DNA of 64,000 nucleotides from the NCBI RefSeq assembly GCF_030505615.1, contig NZ_CP129994.1, forward strand, positions 62,001 to 126,000, given 5' to 3'. The notes under the pieces are model-generated. The model was not told the DNA's origin, ran no database searches, and saw only the letters and a program-made list of their open reading frames with translations. Within the stretch, counting starts at the first letter, position 1; each line of letters opens with the position of its first letter. Both the position numbers and the translations under genes were made by a program. Below are positions 50,847 to 61,453 of the stretch, piece by piece. The DNA is from Salinibaculum rarum. Lineage in GTDB: Archaea > Halobacteriota > Halobacteria > Halobacteriales > Haloarculaceae.

Positions 50847-52592
50847 TTAGTTGATGGCGCGTTTTGACGTGGAGGACTGTTCGGGGGTTTTCTGGAGTAT
50901 TTTGACACCAGTGATGACGAATCGAGCACCAGTGTCATGTGATGTGTCAACTTCGATTTCCCAGCCATGAGATTCAACAACGGCTTGGATGATGGACATG
51001 CCGTATCCAGAGCTTCCACCATCGGAATAGCCGTATTCGAAGATGTCATCTGCTATTTCTTCGTCAATCCCGGGGCCATCGTCTTCGTAGACGACTTTCC
51101 CGAGTTCGCCGTGCGTGTTTTCGGTATAGATTGTTATATTATCGCCGCCGTGTGCATCGGAGTTTTTGAGCAAATTCTCGAATACTGTTTGTAGTTTGTT
51201 CTTGTCGGCTTCGATTTGAGCGTTGGAGACGTCTACAGTGAGTGAATCCTGCAAGTTACTGGTGGAGAGTGCTCTAGTGACTACTTTCTTAACTGGAGTT
51301 GGCGATACTGTGATGTCGGTGTTTTTCTCTTGGATAATCTCGTACATGTCGGTGATGATCTGCTCAACCCGATTAGTTGCATCTGCTGCTTTGTCAACGC
51401 GTGTGAAAGCTTCATCATGTTCTCCGGAGTCCAGGTGATCTTTTGCTAGACCGAGGTTAGCTGTCACAACATTCAACGGATTCCTAATATCGTGCGTAAT
51501 AGCACTTGAGAACTGTTCCAAGTCTCGTTTCCGTTGCTCAACTTTCTTCACGTACTCGACCTCGTCGGTCACCTCTCGTAGAATCAGCAAGTACCCGTCA
51601 CGGTTCCCACTAAATTCAATGGGCGTTAGGTCCGGTAGGTACCAGTGTTTCTGATCTCCCACCACTATCGAGAATCTGCCAGCGTCATCTCTGTCTTCGA
51701 AGATTTCGGTAATTGTGTCCTCGTCAAACATCGGATGTTGTGCGATGGGATTGTTAATGTAGTCTTGATGGAGGACACTCGAGTATGTCTGTTTAACGGC
51801 GGCATTGTAGTCCACGATTTCCTTGTTACTATTCAAGACGAATACTTGTTCACTGGTGTTATCGAACACGGGCCCAGTGACACTTTCAACATCAAGCATC
51901 CCGTTTTTCACAGCGAAAGTCGTTAAAATCCCGAAAGTCAGCATTCCAGTAGATGACCATGGTAGTGCTGCAAGAACCGATTCGTCCAGTGAAATACTCA
52001 TCAGATTTGCGAATACAGCAATAAGCACTCCTGCAATGACAAGTTGAGTGGTTCTCTCGGAGCCAGTTGCATTGTCCCAGTATCTGAATAGTGAGAGTGT
52101 TCCATACCCCAAGAGAACGTACGCACCAAACGCTGTCACGGAGAGAATGGCTAGCTCTTCAAACGAAGTGTAAGTGTATCCAGCATATGCCTGTGTGACT
52201 GCTTTCCCATACAGTAAATCAGCAGATGTGGCCGAGTCAACAATCGTGACAGCAACGTATGAACCGATGAGTGCGCCTATGTATAGTCGTGAGTGAAGAG
52301 ATTCATGGAATCGGTCACCAGTATAAATACTAGCAAAAACGAAAACAAACACCGCACTGAGGATCAGTGTTAACCCTCCCATTGCGAGTATGAATTTTTG
52401 CTCTGGGATGCCCGTCATGACGGTTTTGACAGCAAAGAGCCCCCAGCCGATCGCTCCAATAAGAATGGTTGCAACAATATATTCACTCCCTCGTTCAGTC
52501 CCCACCTCACTGTAGAGGTACCATGAGAGAGCAATTAATGAAAGAGCCCCAATGAGATAGACCGTGCTGATTCCGGGGTTCAGATAGTTCAT
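50847..52592 (-). CDS. 7TM sensor histidine kinase
   Basis: The start is the ATG read from 52592 (581 residues), supported by a TATA box about 25 bases upstream. The N-terminal 220 residues form seven membrane helices of the HisK 7TM type. One PAS domain (about 250-350) follows, then a HisKA with FSSAITHDIRNPLNVVTANL (phospho-His in THDIRNP). The HATPase carries FENLLKNSDAHGG, YEDDGPGID and SGYGMSIIQAVVESHGW. The signal sensed by the membrane part is unknown. The gene sits between gyrB and pspA, convergent with gyrB. No adjacent response regulator is present. Confidence 0.92.
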   Translation of the reverse strand: MNYLNPGISTVYLIGALSLIALSWYLYSEVGTERGSEYIVATILIGAIGWGLFAVKTVMTGIPEQKFILAMGGLTLILSAVFVFVFASIYTGDRFHESLHSRLYIGALIGSYVAVTIVDSATSADLLYGKAVTQAYAGYTYTSFEELAILSVTAFGAYVLLGYGTLSLFRYWDNATGSERTTQLVIAGVLIAVFANLMSISLDESVLAALPWSSTGMLTFGILTTFAVKNGMLDVESVTGPVFDNTSEQVFVLNSNKEIVDYNAAVKQTYSSVLHQDYINNPIAQHPMFDEDTITEIFEDRDDAGRFSIVVGDQKHWYLPDLTPIEFSGNRDGYLLILREVTDEVEYVKKVEQRKRDLEQFSSAITHDIRNPLNVVTANLGLAKDHLDSGEHDEAFTRVDKAADATNRVEQIITDMYEIIQEKNTDITVSPTPVKKVVTRALSTSNLQDSLTVDVSNAQIEADKNKLQTVFENLLKNSDAHGGDNITIYTENTHGELGKVVYEDDGPGIDEEIADDIFEYGYSDGGSSGYGMSIIQAVVESHGWEIEVDTSHDTGARFVITGVKILQKTPEQSSTSKRAIN

Positions 52593-52611
52593 CCTAGCCC
52601 AGTCTAGATAC

Positions 52612-52622
52612 CGGATGAAAAT
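52612..52622 (-). promoter_or_regulatory. TATA box of the 7TM kinase
   Basis: Minus strand GTTTATTTTCA, about 25 bases upstream of the ATG at 52592. Confidence 0.5.
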
Positions 52623-52667
52623 AAACACCTAGCGTCCAATCACGTTAAGCCATTATGCCTGACAGTT

Positions 52668-53024
52668 TCATTTTTCACGGTCATTGAGTAGTCGGAAAGC
52701 ATGAGGATCGTCGTACTCGTCACGAGCCTCATTCCGTGTTCGTCTAAGCAGGTAACTAAGAGAATACCAGAACCCAGTGACAATCGTAATTACAATGCCT
52801 CCCAGACCGGCGACTTCAACTATCTGCCAGAATTTGTATGGCGGCCCCATAGATGTGAGTTTGAACCCGGTGAGGTAAACCGCAAACAAGACCGCGCTAA
52901 TACCAGATAAGAAGGCGCTGATTCGTCGGTAGAAGTGATAAGTATCAGTGAAATATGCAAACCGTGTAAAAAGTGCGAACAAAAAACACAACGCCAATGC
53001 GACACCCCCGAAGAAACTATTCAT
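52668..53024 (-). CDS. small membrane protein
   Basis: The 118-residue protein has three membrane segments, near residues 4-22, 37-55 and 67-92 (GGIVITIVTGFWYSLSYLL), and a short acidic tail. It lies 75 bases upstream of the 7TM kinase on the same strand, so it may be co-transcribed with it or with the PspA gene further upstream. No family is recognised. A membrane-stress sensor or partner is possible. Confidence 0.65.
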   Translation of the reverse strand: MNSFFGGVALALCFLFALFTRFAYFTDTYHFYRRISAFLSGISAVLFAVYLTGFKLTSMGPPYKFWQIVEVAGLGGIVITIVTGFWYSLSYLLRRTRNEARDEYDDPHAFRLLNDREK

Positions 53025-53311
53025 TGGTGAGTACTACTGAAGATTCCGCCATTCTTAGTTTTGTTGTATTCGACTCACTCCCCCTACCCAGACTTTCTTC
53101 ACTAACGCTTGTCAATGAAACTCCACAGAACGATGCTTCCTGTTTCATTTGCAATAGCTCGTGTCATGTGTTTCATTGGTCATCACCTCGATACTGCGGC
53201 TGCGTGCGATCTCTGGCACGCAGTCACCGCGACTTAATCCACTCCAACACGAACACGAAGGAGTCAAGACTTCTGCAACTCCCCCAACAACAAGTCAGTT
53301 CGGCGTGTGTT

Positions 53312-54148
53312 TCAGGACTCAGTTTCTGCTACCGGTTCGGAATCCCGTTTCGTGCCTGCGTCTTCTGCTTCGAGTTCAGCCTCGAGTTCATCCATCTCTT
53401 CATCGGTCGCATCAGGAGTAGTGGTTGTGGGGGGTTCCTCACCGTCAGCTGTCCCATGAACATCCTCCCGGAGTGTTTGTAGCTCACCTTCGACCTCGGA
53501 ATCGCGGATTTCTTCGTCTAATTCTCGCTCGATTTGATCTCGATCGTCGAGCGCGTTATCAAGCGCACCTGTTTCTTCGAGTTCATCAATCGCGTCTGCA
53601 CGCGCTTCTTTCTCTTCAATTTCGTTTTCCATTTCTTCTATGGTACGTCCGACAGATTCCATGTCCGTCCCGGCGCCAGTTGCTGCTTCAGCTGCGGATG
53701 CGCTTGCTTCAGCAGCACTGTGTCGTGCTTTGAGCGTCTCTTTTTTCGTCCGGAATTTTTCGATTTGCGACTTCAGATCATCCTTCTGCTCGACGAGTTG
53801 ATCCTCTTGATTTTGCAGGGTGGCAACTTGGTCATCTAGTTCTTCCACTAGCGCCATCTTCTCTTTCTTTTTCTCTAATGCCCGTCGTGCGAGGTCTTCG
53901 CGGCCAGCCTCCATCGCTTCCCGGGCTTGGTCATTATGCTTCTCAACCTCAGATCTGAGGTTGTCTCGTCTCGTTTCTAATCGGTTGCGCTCCTTCGCAA
54001 CTTCCGTGATGCTTTCCCGCACATCGTGCAACTGATCTTTCAGTTGTTCGTGCTTGTAGTCTAATTGTTCGCCCGGATCCTCAACGCTGTCTAAGAGTTT
54101 AGAGAGTTTTGCGCGGATGATATGCGACGCTCGTGCGAAGATACCCAT
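53312..54148 (-). CDS. PspA/IM30 family protein
   Basis: The 278-residue protein is nearly all coiled coil. It opens with MGIFARASHIIRAKLSKLLD, the amphipathic helix of PspA. DPGEQLDYKHEQLKDQLHDV follows, then a long Lys/Glu-rich coiled coil and an acidic tail. PspA binds damaged membranes and forms ESCRT-III-like assemblies. The PspAB-like gene is 39 kb away. It stands alone with about 290 bases before the next gene on its strand. The acidic C-terminal 60 residues are halophile-specific. Confidence 0.88.
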   Translation of the reverse strand: MGIFARASHIIRAKLSKLLDSVEDPGEQLDYKHEQLKDQLHDVRESITEVAKERNRLETRRDNLRSEVEKHNDQAREAMEAGREDLARRALEKKKEKMALVEELDDQVATLQNQEDQLVEQKDDLKSQIEKFRTKKETLKARHSAAEASASAAEAATGAGTDMESVGRTIEEMENEIEEKEARADAIDELEETGALDNALDDRDQIERELDEEIRDSEVEGELQTLREDVHGTADGEEPPTTTTPDATDEEMDELEAELEAEDAGTKRDSEPVAETES

Positions 54149-54301
54149 GATTGGTGTTCACCAGGTCGTGTGACCTTACAATCCCGTAATCCACACACTT
54201 TCAAAAGCGTTTGTTTTCCTAGCTTTCATCTTTCCCGGTGTCCTGATGTCGTGTCTTTCCAAACGATCACAAGAACATTCTCACCGGGAAAGCATCGCGC
54301 G

Positions 54302-54315
54302 CTTGCGCGCGCAAG
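54302..54315. other. perfect GC-rich palindrome upstream of gyrA
   Basis: CTTGCGCGCGCAAG, 14 bases with perfect symmetry, about 90 bases upstream of the gyrA ATG. It may be a regulatory site for gyrA or the end of the pspA upstream region. Confidence 0.4.
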
Positions 54316-54405
54316 TGCGGGGATTGAAATGCCTCGAACCGGTATACGTGAGTGTCATAGCACAACAGCGAAACTTGTCGATATCCACAAGTCTGAGTTA
54401 ACACT

Positions 54406-56943
54406 ATGAGTACGGAACCACCTACGAATTCGTCTGACGCTTCCAACCCTGACTTTGCGGCTGAAGTCCGGGACGTCAGGTTCGAAGATGAACTGGAGCA
54501 AAGCTATATTGACTACGCGATGAGCGTCATCGCTGGCCGCGCCCTACCCGACGCCCGAGACGGCTTGAAACCTGTGCACCGTCGCATCCTCTATGCGATG
54601 CACGAAGATGGCGTCACCAGCAACAGCGGGCACCGAAAAAGTTCAAGTATTGTTGGGACTACGATGGGGGACTATCACCCGCACGGCGACTCCGCAATTT
54701 ACGACACACTTGTCGGGATGGCGCAGCCATTTTCAATGCGACACCCTCTCGTTGACGGGCAAGGAAATTTCGGGTCAATTGACGATGACCCTGCCGCAGC
54801 AATGCGGTACACCGAAGCGCGGATGAGCCCTATTAGCGAGGAACTCCTCAGTAACATCGAAGAAAACACGGTTGACTTTGAGAGTAACTACGACGACCGT
54901 CTCGAAGAACCGACGGTGCTCCCAGCGTCGTTCCCGAACCTCCTAGTGAACGGAAGTACGGGAATCGCAGTCGGGATGAGCACGAAAATCCCGCCGCATA
55001 ATCTCGGCGAGATCATTGACGCGACAACGCACCTCATCTCTTACCCGGACGCCAGTATCGACGATCTCATGGAGCACGTCCCGGGTCCGGACTTCCCAAC
55101 TGGCGCGACGATTGTTGGGCGGAATGGTATTTACGAGGCGTACAAGTCTGGCCGCGGGAAAGTACGGATGCGCGCCGACTACGAAATTAAGGAACGCGAT
55201 AACGGGTCTGACCGCATCATCATCACGGAGATTCCGTACCAGGAGAAGAAAGCGCGGATGATTGAGCGTATTGCGGATGATGTCACCGACGGTGATCTTG
55301 AAGGTGTCACCGACATCCGCGATGAGAGTGACCGCGACGGTATCCGTGTCGTGATCGATCTGAAGCGCAGCGCCAACACGGACGTTGTCGAAAACAAACT
55401 CCTTGACAACCACCTGGAGACGACGTTCGGCGTGCACATGCTCGCGCTTGTGGACGGGCAACCCCAGGTTCTCAACCTGAAAGAAGCTCTCCAAGAGTTC
55501 ATCGACCATCGGCGTGAGGTCGTCCGGCGCCGGAGCCAGTTCGAGCTTGATGAAGCCGAAGACCGCGCGCACATCCTCGAGGGACGTCTCAAAGCACTTG
55601 ACAACGCGGAAGACATCGTGGAACTCATCCAAGATAGTGAAGACCGAGATACTGCGGTCGGTGCACTCGAAGACGAGTATGACTTCTCTGAAGCGCAAGC
55701 TGAGCACATCTGTCGAATGCAGCTCGGGTCGCTGACGTCGATGGAGGCTACCGAGATTAAAAACGAGTATGAAGACGTTCAGACCCGTATTGAGGAGCTC
55801 ACGGAGATTCTGGAAAACGATGACCGGCTTGATGAAGTCATCATCGAAGAACTCGATGAGATTAAAGAGAGTTACGCTGATGATCGCCGCACGAGCATCA
55901 TTGAAGACTCTGGGAGTGTCACACATGAAGATCTCATCCCGCAGGAAGACATCATTGTGACACTCACTGAAGACGACTACATCAAACGGATGGGTGTCAC
56001 GCAATTTGACACGCAGAACCGCGGCGGGAAAGGCATCATCGGGATTGACTTGAAAGATTCCGACACGGTGTCCGAGGTGTTCGTGACAAACACGCACGCA
56101 GACATTCTCTGCTTCACAAACCACGGCCAAGTCTACCAGCTGAAAGGATACGACATTCCCGAATTTGGTCGCACAGCGCGTGGCCAGTCTGCCGTGAATG
56201 TCTTGGACTTGGGTGACGGCGAAGAAGTCACGGCACTCGTCGATGCCGGGTCGTTCAGCGATGATCAGTATGTGTCCATGGTTACCGAGCAGGGGTATGT
56301 GAAACGTACCGAAGCTGGCGAATTCCAAAACATCCGTTCGACGGGTATCATCGCCGCGAAGCTCGGTGACGACGACGAACTCGTTGATGTTGAAATCACA
56401 GACGGAAACCAGGATCTCGTGTTGACGTCGAAAGCCGGGAAGACCATTCGGTTCGATGAAACCGACGTGCGGTCGATGGGGCGCACAGCACGCGGTGTCC
56501 ATGGAATGCAGCTGGAAGGTGACGACACGGTCGGTGGGATGGTCGCCGCAAACGGCAGCGACAAAGCACTACTCACCATCACTGAGAATGGATACGGCAA
56601 ACGCACTGCGCTATCCGAATACCGCCAGCAGTCTCGCAACGGGAAAGGTGTGATTGACATTAAGACTGAGGGGCGGAACGGGCCGGTCGCGGATGTGAAA
56701 CCTGTTGCTGCCGATGACGAGTTCATCGTGATGAGTCATAACGGGCAGATCATGCGCACTAGCGTTGCCGACATCTCTGAGGTGAGTCGGAACACGAAGG
56801 GTGTCACGATTATGAGCCTCGAGGAGATGGACACCGTGGCGAGTATCGCTGTTGGCCATTCGGCCCTCGCTGAAGACGAATCTGATGCCGCTACCGGAGA
56901 TGAAGACTCCACCGAGGAAACTGTCGCTGACACCTCACCGTAG
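54406..56943 (+). CDS. gyrA: DNA gyrase subunit A
   Basis: The 845-residue protein is complete. The breakage-reunion domain opens with [20 protein letters not shown] and [16 protein letters not shown]. The catalytic Tyr is in [10 protein letters not shown], and [20 protein letters not shown] lies before it. The C-terminal beta-pinwheel has the GyrA box QNRGGKG in place of the usual QRRGGKG, plus repeats such as NRGGKGIIG and [10 protein letters not shown]. It partners with GyrB at 48729. The acidic tail (about 30 residues) is halophile-like. It is followed by the convergent zinc-finger gene. Confidence 0.97.
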   Translation: MSTEPPTNSSDASNPDFAAEVRDVRFEDELEQSYIDYAMSVIAGRALPDARDGLKPVHRRILYAMHEDGVTSNSGHRKSSSIVGTTMGDYHPHGDSAIYDTLVGMAQPFSMRHPLVDGQGNFGSIDDDPAAAMRYTEARMSPISEELLSNIEENTVDFESNYDDRLEEPTVLPASFPNLLVNGSTGIAVGMSTKIPPHNLGEIIDATTHLISYPDASIDDLMEHVPGPDFPTGATIVGRNGIYEAYKSGRGKVRMRADYEIKERDNGSDRIIITEIPYQEKKARMIERIADDVTDGDLEGVTDIRDESDRDGIRVVIDLKRSANTDVVENKLLDNHLETTFGVHMLALVDGQPQVLNLKEALQEFIDHRREVVRRRSQFELDEAEDRAHILEGRLKALDNAEDIVELIQDSEDRDTAVGALEDEYDFSEAQAEHICRMQLGSLTSMEATEIKNEYEDVQTRIEELTEILENDDRLDEVIIEELDEIKESYADDRRTSIIEDSGSVTHEDLIPQEDIIVTLTEDDYIKRMGVTQFDTQNRGGKGIIGIDLKDSDTVSEVFVTNTHADILCFTNHGQVYQLKGYDIPEFGRTARGQSAVNVLDLGDGEEVTALVDAGSFSDDQYVSMVTEQGYVKRTEAGEFQNIRSTGIIAAKLGDDDELVDVEITDGNQDLVLTSKAGKTIRFDETDVRSMGRTARGVHGMQLEGDDTVGGMVAANGSDKALLTITENGYGKRTALSEYRQQSRNGKGVIDIKTEGRNGPVADVKPVAADDEFIVMSHNGQIMRTSVADISEVSRNTKGVTIMSLEEMDTVASIAVGHSALAEDESDAATGDEDSTEETVADTSP

Positions 56944-56992
56944 CGGACACAGCTGACAGCGAATCCCCACCCCTGCCACCCGTTCCGCTACT

Positions 56993-58336
56993 CTACTTCA
57001 CAATGTCTTGGTTTTGGTGGAAGCACGCCTGACAGCAGAAGATGTTCCCGATGTCTACAGGGCCGCCGCACCCGATGCACGTATCGACCGGGTCGGGGTC
57101 GTTTCGTTGGCATTCCATATCGCAATACCGTGTCGTGAGGGAGTACAGTGCGCTTTCACAGGTGCGGCATTCACGCAGGTGGAACCGGTGGATGTACTCA
57201 GCCCATTCGATGTCGTGGCCTTTCCCGACGTGCGTAGCGAGGCCGTGCAGGTCGTCACTTCCGTACTCGTAGCAGTGCCGGCAGACGAATCGATAGGTGT
57301 GGATTACCGGTGCGGATGATGGAATACCGTCTTTTGATCGGAGCGGTGAAGACAGGTACGCATCGTCGGGGTTCGTTGGTGCGTCAAGTGGTCCTCCGTA
57401 TTCGAGCGCTCCAGCAGCGCATTCAGCAGAGCAGAATGGGTCATCGACGCGAACCCATGTGGTACCGCAGAATTGACACGGGACTTTGTCATTGCTGGTG
57501 TCCACTTCAGGGTCGGATTCGCATGGTTCACAGTATTTTTGCCCGATATCACTAAGCACTGTTTCGCAGTGTGCACACCGGTGTAATGGGTGCGCGTTGA
57601 GATAGTCATTCCACGTCAGCTCAGAGTCAGATTCAACGTGCTCTCGGAGGACAGAGATGTTGTCCGTGCTGAAGTCGTTACACTCATCGCAAATGAAGTT
57701 CGCATCAACGTCGTATGTACTGCCAAGCGAAACTTCGAAGTCAACGTTCCCGTCGCTGTCTGCTGACAGTAATGGGTATTCTGGCTTGTCTTCTTCACCT
57801 GGTGGCGGCTCAACGTATCGCTCGTCATCGGTATTCCTGTGATCTTCAAAGTCGAATTTTGAGACTACGTTTTCACCACTCACTAACGCTTCTGAATTTT
57901 CGGTTGGTGTGTCGGCGTCCTCAGGAGTAGGATGGGTGTTGTCCATGGTTGAGTCTTCGGTATGTTTCTCGGGAGCAGTGTGAGTGTCCGGTTCGTCCGG
58001 GCAGTCGTGGGCGTTGTCTACAGGTGCGATGTCGTGAGGGAGTGCTGTTCCACACCATGGACATGGATTTGGTGGTGAGGTGTCTTTGTCACGGCAGGTG
58101 TCATTACAGTAGAATGCTGGTTCGTCAAGTGGCTCCGAACAGGTCTGGCAAGTGAATTCTGCGCGTCGTTCCTTGTATGCACCCCACCATAATCCGTGTT
58201 CTTCTGTGATGTGTTCCTTGAGTTCAGGGAGTGTCCCGATGAAATCGGCGCACATCTCGCAGTTGAAACCGGGTTGCGGGGTTGTAGGATTGGTGTCGGC
58301 GTCGGAAGTGTCTATTTTCGATTGTTCGGACGACAT
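56993..58336 (-). CDS. triple-repeat zinc-finger protein
   Basis: The start is the ATG read from 58336 (447 residues). Three repeats of about 95 residues lie at roughly 25-120, 210-310 and 350-447. Each has a C2H2-like finger (F-x-C-x2-C-...-L-x2-H-x4-H or its equivalent), a following C-x2-C-...-YC-x3-C treble clef and a CxxCG ribbon. For example, CEMCADFIGTLPELKEH and FYCNDTC belong to the first copy. An acidic, low-complexity linker of about 90 residues separates the first two. It probably binds nucleic acid or proteins through zinc. No enzyme is attached. Confidence 0.75.
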   Translation of the reverse strand: MSSEQSKIDTSDADTNPTTPQPGFNCEMCADFIGTLPELKEHITEEHGLWWGAYKERRAEFTCQTCSEPLDEPAFYCNDTCRDKDTSPPNPCPWCGTALPHDIAPVDNAHDCPDEPDTHTAPEKHTEDSTMDNTHPTPEDADTPTENSEALVSGENVVSKFDFEDHRNTDDERYVEPPPGEEDKPEYPLLSADSDGNVDFEVSLGSTYDVDANFICDECNDFSTDNISVLREHVESDSELTWNDYLNAHPLHRCAHCETVLSDIGQKYCEPCESDPEVDTSNDKVPCQFCGTTWVRVDDPFCSAECAAGALEYGGPLDAPTNPDDAYLSSPLRSKDGIPSSAPVIHTYRFVCRHCYEYGSDDLHGLATHVGKGHDIEWAEYIHRFHLRECRTCESALYSLTTRYCDMECQRNDPDPVDTCIGCGGPVDIGNIFCCQACFHQNQDIVK

Positions 58337-58453
58337 GCTTTGCCACGTTCTTACATACACCTAAGATAGTACACAGGGAAATAGTCTAGCCTGCCGACAA
58401 ACCAACGCGACGGTGATTGAGGAAAAGTCTCGGAGCTCAGTTCGGGGATGGAG

Positions 58454-61294
58454 CTACTTCTGGTTGTTCCAGAACTTTGTGAGAGTTTCACCGAGATCCC
58501 GTGGCGACACGGGTGTGAATTCGTGTTGCTCCTGTTCAGACAAGTAATCGTTCACACTCCATCCTCCAGCGTTGTACCGGCTGTCAACCAGTAGCCGCAC
58601 ACCTTCTTCGTCAGATCCGCGAATCACACGCCCAATTGCTTGTCGTGCTTTTCGGATGGTCGGTGCCTTCACACCAGCGTCGAACCCATCTTTGTTGAAC
58701 CGGTCGTCGTATGCAGCTTCGATTGCTTGGCGTTTCTTGTCCATTCGCGGATATGGGACACCAATGACGGCGCAACAGTGGAGTTTCTCACCGTCGTAAT
58801 CGATGCCCTCGGTGACCGTCCCGAGTGTACTTGTCACGAGGATTTGGTGGTTGTCACTCTCAAAGAAGTCGTTCAGCATTGCTGTTGTCTCTTCAGCGCT
58901 ACTACTTTCGTCCACGAGGACATCCTTCGTGATGCCAGGTGCGTTGCGGAGTTCCTCACCTGCCCATACGGCTTCAGTATACGATGGGAGGCACAGTAGC
59001 GTATTCCCGTGACTGGCGCCGATGTCGATGATTGCATCGCGGTACGTTTCGCGTGTGCTCGTCATCGTGTCCCGATCATGGGTTGGCGGGCCGTAGTGAT
59101 TATCTGCTGTCCGGTTATCGTATGTGAACGGTTCCGCCGTAACGACGTGACTTGCGCGATTCGACTCATCGAACATTAGCCCATACTGCACGGTGTCTAC
59201 CGGGCGTCCTTCCGTGTTCTTGGTTTTGTTCCCAATCGGGATTTCACCATCTTTGACAGCGCTCAGTCCGGATGCCGCCTCAAACAGGTCGAATGGTTGG
59301 AGTGTAGCGCTCATGAGGATCCCACCGCCAAGCTCGTCGAAGTACTCTGCAAGTTTGTCACTCGGGATGCAATTATACAAGTACAGATTAGCGTTGAACA
59401 CCTTCGTCCACGGCGCACCGTTGAATCCGGGCATTGGCGCTTTCTTCGGGCTGTATTCTAACTGAAGTTCACGGAAGTATTCGATGTCAGATTCGTGCCG
59501 CCACCTGGAGACGAATTCACCGACATCCCCAATTGTGGGCGTGCGGTCAAGCAGTTCGTCCTCACTCATGTACGTCTCGAGCTCTTCGCCAAGTGCGCCG
59601 AGAGTCCGCCAAATGTCATCGTCGAACTGGTTGGTTTCATGGAATGCTTCAACGATATTGTCTGTGTCAACTTCGTCCGGTTTCTGCAACGGGATTTCCG
59701 GGTCGTACTCTTCGATGGCGTTGTCGTCCAGTGCGTCGGTTGGCCGACCGTTGTACGCGCTGTACGTCTCATCGAAGTAGTCCATCGCTTCGGATTTAAT
59801 CTGGGCTTCCAGCCAGCTGAGGAATCGCTGCGCTCTCTTCACAGTGTCCACATCGAAGGTGTCATCTCCCTCTTGGATTTGCTGGTATCGGGTCGCGTGT
59901 TCCTCTCGGATTGAGCTGAGCGCCCGGTCAACAAATTCATCATCGGCAACGTTATCGTAGACATTCGCATTAAGATCGCCTTCCAAGATTTCAATGACTT
60001 TCCCGAGATCGTTTACAGCGCGGCGGACGTCGTAGATGCTCAGTGAGTCAGACAAGGAATCTCTGAGGCGTTCCTCGAGCATATGTGCCTCGTCAACGAC
60101 GGCAAGAGTATCGTCCCCGATGATTTCCTCAGCAAGCATTCGTGTATCTTCATCGAACAAGTGGTAGTAATTCCCGATGACGACTGTCGCTTGCTCAAGG
60201 AGGTCGCTGAGACATGCGTGGGGGCAGACACCCTGCTCGACGCCAGTGGTGATGAGGGCTTCTCCGTCAAGCACATAGTTGTCCCCATCGCGGAATTGGA
60301 TGGGGAGTTCATCTGCGGCAAAGTACTTCGCGTAGAACGGGTCTACGTAGCCCTGATAGTCAGTGGGGACGGGTTGCCCGTTGATCCCGGACCGGTCACG
60401 GACGAAATCCCGCGCAGTTGGTGTTTCTTCGGGGTACGGCGCAACTGATCCGGCTGTCTCAAGTCGTTCTCCGTTGATGTTCGCGGCGATTTGCACGACT
60501 GCTTCGGCGCGGTGTTCGTCGTACCAGGCGTCCCCGTCTTCGTCGTCCGGGGTAGGGCCGTCACTTCGGCTTTCCGCAGGCGGGTCTATGGTGGTCCGAC
60601 TCCAGTCCAACGGGAAGTTACTACCGCGCTTAATGATGTTCGCGGTGTTTTCGCGGATGTCTTCAGAAGCTTCATGCGTGGATTTGGAGCCATCGTCGAG
60701 TGACTCGTTCGTGGAGTCTGCGGTGTCGCCGGTGTCGTTGTCACCGTAAGGCCCGCAGTTCTCTCGGGCGTACGGGACAAGATCTGATTTCCCTCGAAGC
60801 ACGACGCCGCCGACAGGGTTGTCCATTGTGGGAGTGTTGTCGTAGTTCGCGTTGATTGTTCGGAGATCAGCAACGAATTGTTTGAGTTGTTGTTTGACGC
60901 TTGTCACTGCGAAGACTGTAGAATAGACGGGTAAGTCCCCTGTCTGAGAGTTAATATAGTGCGGGTCAAATACTGCGTGCAGGCCACTTGTGAGTCCGAT
61001 CATTGTTTTCCCAGTGCCACATGCACCTTCTGCAAGCAAGTACCCATCATTAGCAAGGATTTCTGTCGCGGTTTGAATCCCGTCTACTTGCTGTGGGTAT
61101 GGTTCATCGAATGGGAAGAACCGACCCCATTTGTGCGCAGTGAGCTCTGTGTCAACGTCGAAGTCCGAACTCGGAGTGTTTTCGTCAGTGTCACTGGAAT
61201 TGTGGATAGCGATAGACTGGTCACCGGTGGCGATTGCTTCTGCTTCGGCTGCGCGAGCATCACGGCCGTCGCGGCCTCCGTCGTCTGAACTCAT
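58454..61294 (-). CDS. XPD/DinG-type DNA helicase
   Basis: The 946-residue protein has Walker A GACGTGKTMIGLTSG, a DEAH box in LAVVDEAHMLEE, motif III LMSATLQPFD and motif VI QAIGRVIRGSDEEG. Cysteines in RENCGPYG and GVCPHACLSD, just before VVIGNYYHLFDED, suggest the iron-sulphur cluster of the XPD family, although only three are clearly placed. It unwinds DNA 5' to 3'. It is longer than typical XPD, with two acidic inserts (residues 190-250 and 510-560). It is monocistronic. The start is followed by a normal acidic tail. Confidence 0.92.
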   Translation of the reverse strand: MSSDDGGRDGRDARAAEAEAIATGDQSIAIHNSSDTDENTPSSDFDVDTELTAHKWGRFFPFDEPYPQQVDGIQTATEILANDGYLLAEGACGTGKTMIGLTSGLHAVFDPHYINSQTGDLPVYSTVFAVTSVKQQLKQFVADLRTINANYDNTPTMDNPVGGVVLRGKSDLVPYARENCGPYGDNDTGDTADSTNESLDDGSKSTHEASEDIRENTANIIKRGSNFPLDWSRTTIDPPAESRSDGPTPDDEDGDAWYDEHRAEAVVQIAANINGERLETAGSVAPYPEETPTARDFVRDRSGINGQPVPTDYQGYVDPFYAKYFAADELPIQFRDGDNYVLDGEALITTGVEQGVCPHACLSDLLEQATVVIGNYYHLFDEDTRMLAEEIIGDDTLAVVDEAHMLEERLRDSLSDSLSIYDVRRAVNDLGKVIEILEGDLNANVYDNVADDEFVDRALSSIREEHATRYQQIQEGDDTFDVDTVKRAQRFLSWLEAQIKSEAMDYFDETYSAYNGRPTDALDDNAIEEYDPEIPLQKPDEVDTDNIVEAFHETNQFDDDIWRTLGALGEELETYMSEDELLDRTPTIGDVGEFVSRWRHESDIEYFRELQLEYSPKKAPMPGFNGAPWTKVFNANLYLYNCIPSDKLAEYFDELGGGILMSATLQPFDLFEAASGLSAVKDGEIPIGNKTKNTEGRPVDTVQYGLMFDESNRASHVVTAEPFTYDNRTADNHYGPPTHDRDTMTSTRETYRDAIIDIGASHGNTLLCLPSYTEAVWAGEELRNAPGITKDVLVDESSSAEETTAMLNDFFESDNHQILVTSTLGTVTEGIDYDGEKLHCCAVIGVPYPRMDKKRQAIEAAYDDRFNKDGFDAGVKAPTIRKARQAIGRVIRGSDEEGVRLLVDSRYNAGGWSVNDYLSEQEQHEFTPVSPRDLGETLTKFWNNQK

Positions 61295-61453
61295 GGCATC
61301 ACCTTCAGATCGGTTGCTGAATGGCCTGAGACGGTTACCTGTACAGCGGTTGAGGCATGTTGATGCATGCTCACAGGTAGGGAGGTGATCCGGGTAAAAG
61401 TTCGCGTTTCACGGCACTACCAGAGTACCGAAAATCGCCTGCAAAAGAGAGGA

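Noticed and set aside
52668-53024. Possible PspC homologue
   Set aside because: The protein has three membrane segments, but there is no recognisable PspC motif, so no such name was given.
54943-56502. Long minus-strand reading frame opposite gyrA
   Set aside because: It is the antisense shadow of the well-supported gyrA; its composition (rich in Val, Phe, His and Arg) is not that of a haloarchaeal protein.
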